Below are positions 16,878 to 24,508 of a DNA stretch of 64,000 nt, piece after piece (the stretch's first letter is position 1; every line of letters starts with the position of its first letter). The notes under the pieces were generated by a model. It worked only from the letters and a program-made list of their open reading frames with translations. It ran no database searches and was not told the origin of the DNA. This DNA comes from Methanoplanus sp. FWC-SCC4 (GTDB lineage: Archaea; Halobacteriota; Methanomicrobia; Methanomicrobiales; Methanomicrobiaceae), in NCBI RefSeq assembly GCF_032878975.1, contig NZ_CP043875.1, positions 1,046,370-1,110,369 of the forward strand, in the 5' to 3' direction. The translations under genes were made by a program, and so were the position numbers.

Positions 16878-16897
16878 ATTTCAAATATTGTTGAAAT
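16878..16897. promoter_or_regulatory. ArsR operator candidate 2
   Basis: ATTTCAA-N6-TTGAAAT, the second copy of the dyad, with 53 bases between the starts of the two sites. It overlaps the first codons if ArsR starts at GTG 16875 and ends on the ATG at 16896, which favours the latter as the true start. Confidence 0.7.
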
Positions 16898-17288
16898 GAG
16901 TTCTTATGAAAAATGTCCATTGCCGGATGATATCCCGGAAGTTATTGCGTTGGAGATTGAGAAAAGAGGGGGAATAAAAGGACTAAAAAATTGTCTTCCG
17001 GAGGATGAATGCGCCAAAACGCAAAGTAAAATGCACAAAGCATGTACTGATCCGGTACGTCTTAAAATATTATCACTGTTAAAAGGCGGCCCCCTGTGCG
17101 TTTGCGCAATAAAGGAAGTCCTTGAACTTGCAGATTCAAAACTCTCATACCACTTAAACGTCTTAAAGGATGCAGGACTTATTGAAGGATATCAGCAGTA
17201 CAGATGGGTTATATACAAACTTACAGAACAGGGAGAAATATGGATGGGGTGTGTCTGCCAAAGCAGAAATCTTATGGATTCAATTTGA
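16896..17288 (+). CDS. ArsR-family transcriptional repressor
   Basis: A winged-helix repressor of about 130 residues. LKILSLLKGGPLCVCAIKEVLELADSKLSYHLNVLKDAGLI is cut here into its landmarks: the CVC motif of the ArsR alpha-3 metal site, then the DSKLSYHLNVLKD recognition helix. Extra cysteines occur at the N-terminus (EKCPLP, NCLPEDEC, HKAC) and C-terminus (GCVCQS), so thiol, persulfide or metal sensing is plausible. I prefer ATG 16896 over the GTG at 16875 because the operator dyad covers the latter. It probably represses itself and the divergent sulfur transporter. Confidence 0.85.
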   Translation: MSSYEKCPLPDDIPEVIALEIEKRGGIKGLKNCLPEDECAKTQSKMHKACTDPVRLKILSLLKGGPLCVCAIKEVLELADSKLSYHLNVLKDAGLIEGYQQYRWVIYKLTEQGEIWMGCVCQSRNLMDSI

Positions 17289-17367
17289 GAACAAAAACTC
17301 CGTCAGAGTTGCCATTCACTCAGATATATTATTTATTCTCAAACCAAAAATAAATCAGGAATAAAAT

Positions 17368-18114
17368 ATGAATGTGCCATTAAAATTTGTAAATCATAAA
17401 ATTGAGGAAAACGCCCTGCACCTTACATATGATCCAATCGAAAAAAAAGGAAATATAATCTACAATCTATCTCTCATCAATACAGAAGATCTTGAATTTG
17501 CGATAAAAACTTTTAAGGAGGCATATTCCGCAGGCCTGTGTGTAAGTGACAGAATACTGATTGCAAAAGAAGGGGATAAATTAGAAAATTTTGTCATTCC
17601 CAAAGGTAAAACCGGAATATGCACCATATGCAGTCTTGTCCTTGACTCATTGTTATACCAAAGAGGCGTCCCGCTAAATCCAATCGGAGGAGGGCTTGTT
17701 GAAGTGGAAAATCTTGTACCAAGAAGATTTACTGCCATGATACAGTATGAGTACACAACAATTGATCCGATTACAGTCATGATCTCACAGGGCAACACCT
17801 CTGTTATGAATGTCATAAAGACAGGAAGCGGTACAATAACCGGAAACATAAGGGAATGCCATATGGAATCAGAATCTGCGGTTTTTGATGTCCTGGATGT
17901 CCTCAATGAAGCCGGATTCGTTGGTGTACTGGATGTAGGAGTTCCAAATACTCCGTTACTGGGAGTTCCTGTAACACCCAATTATATCGGAATATCAATG
18001 ATTGGCGGAACAAATCCGATCGCGGGTTTCAAAGAAACGGGAAGATGGGCGGAAATTCAGTCAATGAAAGGACTAATGGACATTTCATCTTTTGAATATC
18101 TTGAAAACTACTAA
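17368..18114 (+). CDS. NrpRII-like nitrogen regulator, effector domain only
   Basis: A 248-residue protein made of one NrpR (DUF128) domain without a DNA-binding helix-turn-helix. It shares with the convergent NrpR the pattern from GNIIYNLSL, through TGICTICSLVLD and GGGLVEVEN, to GMSMIGGTNPIAG-like endings. In Methanosarcina, NrpRII (no HTH) works with NrpRI to sense 2-oxoglutarate and repress nitrogen genes. The same split is expected here. Confidence 0.85.
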   Translation: MNVPLKFVNHKIEENALHLTYDPIEKKGNIIYNLSLINTEDLEFAIKTFKEAYSAGLCVSDRILIAKEGDKLENFVIPKGKTGICTICSLVLDSLLYQRGVPLNPIGGGLVEVENLVPRRFTAMIQYEYTTIDPITVMISQGNTSVMNVIKTGSGTITGNIRECHMESESAVFDVLDVLNEAGFVGVLDVGVPNTPLLGVPVTPNYIGISMIGGTNPIAGFKETGRWAEIQSMKGLMDISSFEYLENY

Positions 18115-18132
18115 AAAAATTTAAAAAATAAA

Positions 18133-19086
18133 TCAGGGGAGATCAAATACGGAATATGGAATATTTCCTGCTCCAATCTCAGTTTTTATCGAATAACCTT
18201 TCTCATAAGCGTTGCCTATAAGATTCATTCCGCTGTATGAAACAATTGATGTCCTGTATGGATCAGGCCTTACATTTAACACACCGGTTCCCATAGTAAC
18301 CGGAAACTTAAATCCCATTTCCCTCATCTTTGATGCAATAACCTCAACAGAATCCTTCGCAGCGTCAGGAACCTCACGTACATTCGCAAGGACTGTTCCG
18401 TTGCCGGTTTTAGCTGCCTTTCCAATAGATGTCAATCCTGCATTAATGAACAAAAGAAGAGGATCCACTGTTGTGCCCCTATAACCAATCAAATCATGAA
18501 ATCCCAGAGGTTTTGAATTATTAAGTCCGACTATCCCTCCAAAAGCCATTTTTACAGGAATGCCTTTTCTTTGAAGAACACCGTCCATTGTAATACTGCA
18601 AACCGTCATAAAACCTGAATGTCCTGCAGGCACACGGGGATCATTATCAACTATTTTATAAGATGAGAAAAAGGCAAGACCAGCATCAATTACCTCATCA
18701 AAAGCCTTTGAAACAAGCTCAACCTGATCATACGGAACATATGAGAGATTGTAGGCAACATTACCGGTACCAGTTTCCGGATTAAATGTGCTTTTAAATG
18801 CAAGTTTCTCAAGTTTTGATATTATAAACCCTATCCTCTCGTCTACAAGAGCACGTTCAGTTTCAGATATTCCGGCAGTAGTTAAAACACGACCTCTGTT
18901 TCCAACCTTCCGGGTAAATCCCATATCATCAAGATAACTAAGATAATACTGAACAGCCCTGTCCGTTAATGTAAACCCGTGTTCAGCCATTAACTCTGAA
19001 AGACGCTTTGCACCGAGAGGTTCCTGATATTCCTTTAAGAGCCTTAATATTTCTATACATTTCCTCTCTGATCTGACAAAACTCAT
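18133..19086 (-). CDS. nrpR: NrpR transcriptional repressor of nitrogen assimilation (NrpRI type)
   Basis: A 317-residue protein: an N-terminal winged helix (about 1-62, RKCIEILRLLKEY to AVQYYLSYLDDMGF) followed by a single NrpR domain (about 85-317). The family binds GGAA-N6-TTCC operators and releases DNA when 2-oxoglutarate is high. It converges with the HTH-less NrpRII-like gene, 18 bases apart, and lies next to glnA. A perfect operator of this type is seen before the ammonium transporter gene at 63.6 kb. Confidence 0.93.
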   Translation of the reverse strand: MSFVRSERKCIEILRLLKEYQEPLGAKRLSELMAEHGFTLTDRAVQYYLSYLDDMGFTRKVGNRGRVLTTAGISETERALVDERIGFIISKLEKLAFKSTFNPETGTGNVAYNLSYVPYDQVELVSKAFDEVIDAGLAFFSSYKIVDNDPRVPAGHSGFMTVCSITMDGVLQRKGIPVKMAFGGIVGLNNSKPLGFHDLIGYRGTTVDPLLLFINAGLTSIGKAAKTGNGTVLANVREVPDAAKDSVEVIASKMREMGFKFPVTMGTGVLNVRPDPYRTSIVSYSGMNLIGNAYEKGYSIKTEIGAGNIPYSVFDLP

Positions 19087-19204
19087 TTTATTAACACCCC
19101 TCCTTCATACAGCAGCATATTACTGTTTATTCACAACCGCTGTAATCCAGGGCTGAATAACTATTATTACGTTATATAAAAGAAGTGTTTAATAACTTGT
19201 GATT

Positions 19205-19220
19205 AAAAAAAAATTTTTTT
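19205..19220 (-). terminator. A9T7 tract downstream of glnA
   Basis: Nine A then seven T lie about 110 bases past the glnA stop; on the minus strand this ends in a nine-T run, fitting transcription termination before nrpR. Confidence 0.35.
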
Positions 19221-19326
19221 AGACATTTTTGTTAGGACTGTCTGTTATATTTATTCTGTATCTTTATTTTTATGTCATTGATTGTGGATTGGATGTTGAC
19301 AGTTATGGCAAATTACCATTTCTTTA

Positions 19327-20649
19327 TCAGTATCTTGCAAGGTATTGCTCTACTTCCCATGGATGAACCGCAGTTCTGAATGAATCCCATTCAAGTTTGG
19401 CAATATTGTTCATTCCTTCAACAATGTGAGGGCCAAGAGCTTTGCAGATGAGTTCGTCTTCAATGAAATGTTTATTTGCCGTTATAAGATCACATGGAAG
19501 TGTTTCAATATGTGACTTTGTTCTTTCATCTTCAGACATTGCAAATATATTTTTGGCTGCACCGGCAGGCGGCTGCATCTCCTTCTTTATACCTTCAATC
19601 CCTGCTGCAAGAATTGCCGCAAATGTCAGATACGGATTACAGGTTGGATCAGGGCTTCTTAATTCAATACGGGTTGATTTACCACGTGGTGCAGGAACAC
19701 GCACTAATGCAGTCCTGTTTGATGCACTCCATGCAATGTAAACCGGAGCCTCATATCCGGGTACAAGCCTCTTATAGGAGTTAACTGTAGGATTTGCAAC
19801 CCTGGTTATGCTTTTTGAATGGTTTAGAACACCTGCAATAAAATGCATTGAAGTATCTGAAAGCTGTAACGGAGCTTCCGGGTCAAAGAATGCATTCTCT
19901 CCTTCTTTGAAGAGCGAACAGTTGACATGCATACCGTTTCCGTTAATACCGTACACAGGTTTTGCCATGAATGTTGCATGAAGGCCGTTCATTAAAGCAA
20001 TTGTCTTTGTTACAAACCTGAATGTTACAACATTATCTGCTGTTTTTAATGCATCACCATACTTGAAATCAATCTCATGCTGACTCTCTGCCACCTCATG
20101 GTGTGATGCCTCAACATCAAAGCCCATATCGGTAAGCGCAAGTACGATATCACGACGGACATCTTCCGCAAGGTCTGTGGGTGCAAGATCAAAATATCCT
20201 CCATGGTCTTTGAACTCTATGCTTGGTTCACCGTTTACCATTTTAAAGAGGAAAAACTCACACTCTGGCCCGGTATTGAAAGAGAAACCCATCTCCGCCG
20301 CCTCTGCAAGTGTTTTTTTCAGGACATAACGTGGATCGCCTTCAAACGGCTTCCCGTTAGGCAGATAAACATCACATATGAAACGTGCAACCCTCGCTTC
20401 CTTAGGTCTCCAGGGGAGCAGGGCATAAGTATCCATGTCCGGCTTTAAAACCATGTCAGACTCTTCAATACGGGCAAAACCCTCAATCGATGATCCATCG
20501 AATGAGATTCCATCAGTAAGAGCTTTTTCTGCCTGTTTTACAGGGATAGCGACATTTTTTATCTGCCCCTGTATGTCTGAAAACTGAAGGCGGATAAATT
20601 TGACATTGTCACCCTCAATTTTCTCAAGCATCTTCGCAACTTCTGTCAT
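19327..20649 (-). CDS. glnA: glutamine synthetase type I
   Basis: About 440 residues with all GSI landmarks: QFSDIQGQIKN near the N-terminus, the SFDGSSIEGF loop, GPECEFFLF and [12 protein letters not shown] metal-site strands, [12 protein letters not shown], the ATP loop ASNRTALVRVPAPRGKSTRIE (two halves), and the end AVHPWEVEQYLARY. It makes glutamine from glutamate, ammonia and ATP. The conserved start is MTEVAKMLEK at 20649; a codon at 20670 would add seven residues. A TATA-like block lies about 70 bases upstream. A decayed paralogue is at 62.4-63.5 kb, so this is the functional copy. No GGAA-N6-TTCC is visible at its promoter. Confidence 0.97.
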   Translation of the reverse strand: MTEVAKMLEKIEGDNVKFIRLQFSDIQGQIKNVAIPVKQAEKALTDGISFDGSSIEGFARIEESDMVLKPDMDTYALLPWRPKEARVARFICDVYLPNGKPFEGDPRYVLKKTLAEAAEMGFSFNTGPECEFFLFKMVNGEPSIEFKDHGGYFDLAPTDLAEDVRRDIVLALTDMGFDVEASHHEVAESQHEIDFKYGDALKTADNVVTFRFVTKTIALMNGLHATFMAKPVYGINGNGMHVNCSLFKEGENAFFDPEAPLQLSDTSMHFIAGVLNHSKSITRVANPTVNSYKRLVPGYEAPVYIAWSASNRTALVRVPAPRGKSTRIELRSPDPTCNPYLTFAAILAAGIEGIKKEMQPPAGAAKNIFAMSEDERTKSHIETLPCDLITANKHFIEDELICKALGPHIVEGMNNIAKLEWDSFRTAVHPWEVEQYLARY

Positions 20650-20810
20650 AATCATAAGTTGAAAAATCACATATTTATAGATCGCCCTGACACATCTTTA
20701 GTAATTACATATTTTATATAGCAATATATAGAAAACTGAAATTTAAGAAAAATCATTTAAAACAATAATCAGAGATATTATTTAAAAATAAAAGCTTAGT
20801 ATTATTTTTT

Positions 20811-21827
20811 TTATTTTAGAGGTTCATCATTCATAACAATATAATTTATTGAAATATCGGAGATCACACTGGCATATTCACCAATTCTTTTAAGATGCCC
20901 GATTATATATGCAATTGAAACTATGCCCAATCTTCCTATATCAAAAAGCTCCTGACTTGCATCATTGCACTTATTGCCAAATAATTTGGCTTTATTTATT
21001 GTTTCAGTCGTCTTTTTCAGGTCATTGTTAAAAAAGGCTTCAATTGACGAATCAAGAATTTCAATGGCTTCAGAGGACAGGCTTTGAATAGTATCAAGAG
21101 CCCGCTTTTCAATCGAAACAAAAAGAAGTGACTGAACATTCTCTGCAATACTTTCCACCTGGTCCCCCGCTCTTTCAAGAACTCTTGAAGCCTGAAGATA
21201 GTGAAGTGCCTTGTCCACATCCATCCCCATTTCTCCGGAAAGAGATATATTTCTCAATAAAAGATTATACTGGCGGGATATCAGCCAGTACAACCTGTTG
21301 ACATCTTTTTCACGGGACATAACATCATCCGCAAGATCAGTATCCCTTGTTTTGAGTGCAAACATGGAATCACCAAGCATCCCCTCTATTATCACCTTCA
21401 TACGTGAGATAACATTTTCAAAAGGCATCTCTCCGGGATTTAACAGATCTTTAATAATTATTGTCGTCTCTGTTTCTTCAGAAACTTCCTGGCCAATGGA
21501 TGACTGTATGAACATCCTGACGGCCCTATGTGCATATGATGGCAGTCTGCCATGTGAAGTTATCCGGATAGTATTGTATCCCGTAACATACGCACCAATC
21601 AGCAGCCGATATAATGTTTCATGATCATTAACGCCTTTAAGATCGAATTCCTTAATTCTCTCAACAATTTTTCCGGTAATTTTGGGAGTTACCGTAAGAG
21701 AGCCGTCGGGCTGAATAATAAGCCCCAGAGGATCGTTTTTCTTTATATTTGAATTCCTTATCCATTCTTTTGGAAGGGACACAATATAAGACGAACCCCC
21801 TGTTATCTGAACTTTCCTGACTTCCAT
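20811..21827 (-). CDS. PhoU-domain regulator with AbrB-type N-terminus
   Basis: A 338-residue protein. Residues 2-47 form a swapped-hairpin AbrB/SpoVT DNA-binding domain (VRKVQITGGSSYIVSLPKEW), and the remainder is helical with two PhoU-like repeats containing RVLERAGDQVESIAEN and HLKRIGEYASVISDI, whose acidic residues bind metal in PhoU. This archaeal architecture is linked to control of phosphate uptake. No pst genes are adjacent, so the target is open. Confidence 0.85.
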   Translation of the reverse strand: MEVRKVQITGGSSYIVSLPKEWIRNSNIKKNDPLGLIIQPDGSLTVTPKITGKIVERIKEFDLKGVNDHETLYRLLIGAYVTGYNTIRITSHGRLPSYAHRAVRMFIQSSIGQEVSEETETTIIIKDLLNPGEMPFENVISRMKVIIEGMLGDSMFALKTRDTDLADDVMSREKDVNRLYWLISRQYNLLLRNISLSGEMGMDVDKALHYLQASRVLERAGDQVESIAENVQSLLFVSIEKRALDTIQSLSSEAIEILDSSIEAFFNNDLKKTTETINKAKLFGNKCNDASQELFDIGRLGIVSIAYIIGHLKRIGEYASVISDISINYIVMNDEPLK

Positions 21828-22135
21828 TTTAATCTTTCAGCCCCTGAATAAAACTATATAATCATAAATTTAAGTTTTCAAACAAATTAAAACTATTTAG
21901 CAATTATATAATTTTCAGGACAAATATATATCTGAGTCGTTCTCAAAATATTTCACAAAACAGTTTTTTGAGATCTGCAATGACATATATCAAAATTGAA
22001 TTAAAAAAGACAGGCATTTATTCATTATTTACATTGATCACAATCTATAGAGATAAAACAAAAAAGATGTTCAATTATTTTCCTGATAATAAAAAGTCAG
22101 AAAAAATATTATTCCTGTTGATTTTTATATTCAAA
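21828..22135. other. non-coding gap between phoU-like gene and cca
   Basis: About 310 A+T-rich bases containing the phoU-like promoter and the 3' end of the cca unit. No RNA gene or repeat is visible. Confidence 0.6.
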
Positions 22136-23521
22136 TCATGTCTGAAAATTCAGACTTTCTGTCTGTTTCATCATCCTTTCAATAAGAGGGGATTTTTTCA
22201 TAACAAAATCTCCCAGGAAATCAGAAAATTCCTTACTCCAGCATTCTTCATCCTTATAGATATTCATCTCATTTTCAATTGATTTTCGGACATGCTTGCC
22301 AAGACCCGAAGACAATATTTCACCGGACAATAAAATGCTGTAAACATCAGGATATTTCCTCTCGATTTCCACATAATATCGCTCATTTTCAATATAAGGG
22401 CCTGCAAATGTATTTCCGATATGTTTTTTCAGAAATTTATCCGAATTTTCTGCATTCCAAACCGGAGGTCCCTCACGTTTTTCAACATTGGGAAGTTGAT
22501 CAACAAGAAGCTCATATAATATCATACAGTTCTCCTCCTTCATAGAACAGTCAAACCTGTTTACAACAAAACCGTTCCTCTCAAGAAGTCCGTTTATACC
22601 TATGGCACTCCTTCTAAGTTGCGGAACAACAATATCAGGAATAAGACCCGGCGTTTTAAAAACAACCGCATAAAAAGAAGAGCCCCTGTCCTCTATCATA
22701 GTTTTAAAGTCCTCTGATGAAATTTCTTTTGAAACAGGAGCCTCAAAATATATCTCCGAAGGATTTTTCAAATAACCTCTTGCAAATTCGGCAAACTCAC
22801 ACATTCTCGTTGCTGAAAGTGAAGCTGCAACATTTCTGCATGGATCAACGGGATCAATCACTACAAGAGGCTCAGTTAACTCTTTGGCCTGATGTTTTTC
22901 GATATCAATTACAATTCCCGGCCGCCATTTTGAAGCTTCCTCTAAAAGTTCAGTAAAACCACCATAGTAACAGATCAAAAGTTCACACAGATAGCCTGCA
23001 AAGCCTTCTGTCATCTGATCAGATCCGTAAACACCACAGGCTTTTGAAAACTGTTTGAGTAAAAGTACATCATCAGTATGCCCTGAGATCTTCTCTTTTA
23101 TATAGCGGGTATGAAAAGGCGTCCTGTCAACAGCGCTCTTTATCATAGACGCGCTTTCAACAGCATAACATGGCACCAGATCTATATCAAATCCGCGGAT
23201 ATTGGCATTAATATAGGGGTGCTCAGCATATTTTTCAACAAAAACTCCGGAAAATGTTTTTGAAATCTGTCTTGCAAGACCAAGGCCCTTCTCTTCAAGC
23301 TCCTCTCTGGAAACTTCAGGAGAAAACAGCATGAAAATATCAAGATCCTTATCTCCCGAAACCCAGGTATCACGTGCAACAGAGCCAACAACCATCCCTG
23401 TTGCAATGCCACTCTTATTGACTTCACAAATGATCTCATCGGCAACAGCCCGGATTATCATTCTTTCCTCTTCAGAAGGCCTGATACTCCGGAGAACTGT
23501 ATTTTCACATGACAAACGCAT
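22136..23521 (-). CDS. cca: CCA-adding tRNA nucleotidyltransferase, archaeal class I
   Basis: A 461-residue enzyme with the nucleotidyltransferase signature GSVARDTWVSGDKDLDIFM (about residues 46-64), giving the GS and DxD metal ligands, and a third acidic strand FDIDLVPCYAV. DPVDPCRNVAASLS and a C-terminal RNA-binding part follow. It repairs or adds the CCA end of tRNAs. Its ATG overlaps the stop of thpR by one base (TAATG), so both are translated from one message. Confidence 0.95.
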   Translation of the reverse strand: MRLSCENTVLRSIRPSEEERMIIRAVADEIICEVNKSGIATGMVVGSVARDTWVSGDKDLDIFMLFSPEVSREELEEKGLGLARQISKTFSGVFVEKYAEHPYINANIRGFDIDLVPCYAVESASMIKSAVDRTPFHTRYIKEKISGHTDDVLLLKQFSKACGVYGSDQMTEGFAGYLCELLICYYGGFTELLEEASKWRPGIVIDIEKHQAKELTEPLVVIDPVDPCRNVAASLSATRMCEFAEFARGYLKNPSEIYFEAPVSKEISSEDFKTMIEDRGSSFYAVVFKTPGLIPDIVVPQLRRSAIGINGLLERNGFVVNRFDCSMKEENCMILYELLVDQLPNVEKREGPPVWNAENSDKFLKKHIGNTFAGPYIENERYYVEIERKYPDVYSILLSGEILSSGLGKHVRKSIENEMNIYKDEECWSKEFSDFLGDFVMKKSPLIERMMKQTESLNFQT

Positions 23522-24060
23522 TAAAAAGAAACCTCCATTATATCCTCATATACCGGCCCGTCCGGCAGAAGAGTACTTTTTTTAAGTTTAAACCCTGAAA
23601 CTTCAAATTCTCCAAAATCTTCACTGGAAAATTTCTCAACAATTGGCAATAATGAAGGGTCAAACCTTTTTATTCTTGCAATTGTTGCATGAATTTTAAA
23701 TTTTCTTTTTTCTACCGGAACTCCAAGCGGAGATAAACGGTTTTCTATATTATCATTCAGAGATGACATTTCCCCGCCATCATATCCATCAATCCATACA
23801 ACGCGGGGCACCTTTGTGGAATTTAAAGAAACTCCTTTTAAGCGGAGTGTGAATCTGTCAAATTCAACATTTTTTAATTCCTCTTTGACTCTGTCAAGTC
23901 CGGAACTATCCACCTCTCCTATGAACTTGAGAGTAATATGACTCATAGCGGAATTAACAAAGTTCATTTTTGCCCTGCTGACCTTAAGCTCTTCCTGTAT
24001 TGAAGACATCTTTTCCCTGACGTCTTCTGGAAGTTCAATTGCGACAAAAACCCTTACCAT
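23521..24060 (-). CDS. thpR: RNA 2',3'-cyclic phosphodiesterase
   Basis: A 179-residue 2H-phosphoesterase. Two HxT motifs are seen, SHITLKFIG (about 45) and IHATIARIK (about 127), and the N-terminus VRVFVAIELPEDVR is characteristic of the LigT/ThpR family. It opens 2',3'-cyclic phosphate ends, a tRNA processing or repair reaction. Coupling with the CCA-adding enzyme is common in archaea and fits a tRNA-end maintenance operon. Confidence 0.95.
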   Translation of the reverse strand: MVRVFVAIELPEDVREKMSSIQEELKVSRAKMNFVNSAMSHITLKFIGEVDSSGLDRVKEELKNVEFDRFTLRLKGVSLNSTKVPRVVWIDGYDGGEMSSLNDNIENRLSPLGVPVEKRKFKIHATIARIKRFDPSLLPIVEKFSSEDFGEFEVSGFKLKKSTLLPDGPVYEDIMEVSF

Positions 24061-24235
24061 TATTTTTATTTATTGTTCCCAGACCTAAATGAACTAACCT
24101 GAAAAAAAACATCCACGCAATTTCTATTACATATATTGATTATGATATGGATTTTCTCAGACTGGTTATGAAACGATAGAGTTTTTATTTTCCAGCAACA
24201 ACTATCATATAATCACCAATTGGGGGATCTTTTTA

Positions 24236-24505
24236 GTGTCCGATAATTTGAAAATAGTTGTATATTCTCTTGAAAACTGCCCGAACTGCGAATTGCTTAA
24301 AAGTTTTCTGAAACAAAACGGCTTTGAATATCAGGAACTTGATCTCGCTGATCCGGCAAATATGACAGAACTAAGATTAAACAATGTATTTGTAAGGGAG
24401 GCCCCGGTCTTACAGGTGGAAGACAAATTCCTTGTATCTGCTGATCTCTTTTCAGGCGGAGCAGTAATCACAGATAATGTTCTTCCATTATGTAAAGGTG
24501 AATAA
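24236..24505 (+). CDS. NrdH/glutaredoxin-like redoxin
   Basis: An 89-residue thioredoxin-fold protein with the redox motif CPNC (residues 15-18), the cis-Pro in EAPVLQV, and a C-terminal GGAVIT-like helix start. GTG is the start, supported by GGGGGAT nine bases upstream. It lies three bases before nrdD, which points to a role as electron donor for the class III ribonucleotide reductase, as shown for Methanosarcina barkeri NrdH. Confidence 0.85.
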   Translation: MSDNLKIVVYSLENCPNCELLKSFLKQNGFEYQELDLADPANMTELRLNNVFVREAPVLQVEDKFLVSADLFSGGAVITDNVLPLCKGE

Positions 24506-24508
24506 CCT

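Noticed and set aside
21968-22282. 104-codon open frame on the plus strand
   Set aside because: It overlaps the 3' end of cca by about 147 bases, has no ribosome-binding site and an amino-acid make-up typical of translated A+T-rich non-coding DNA.
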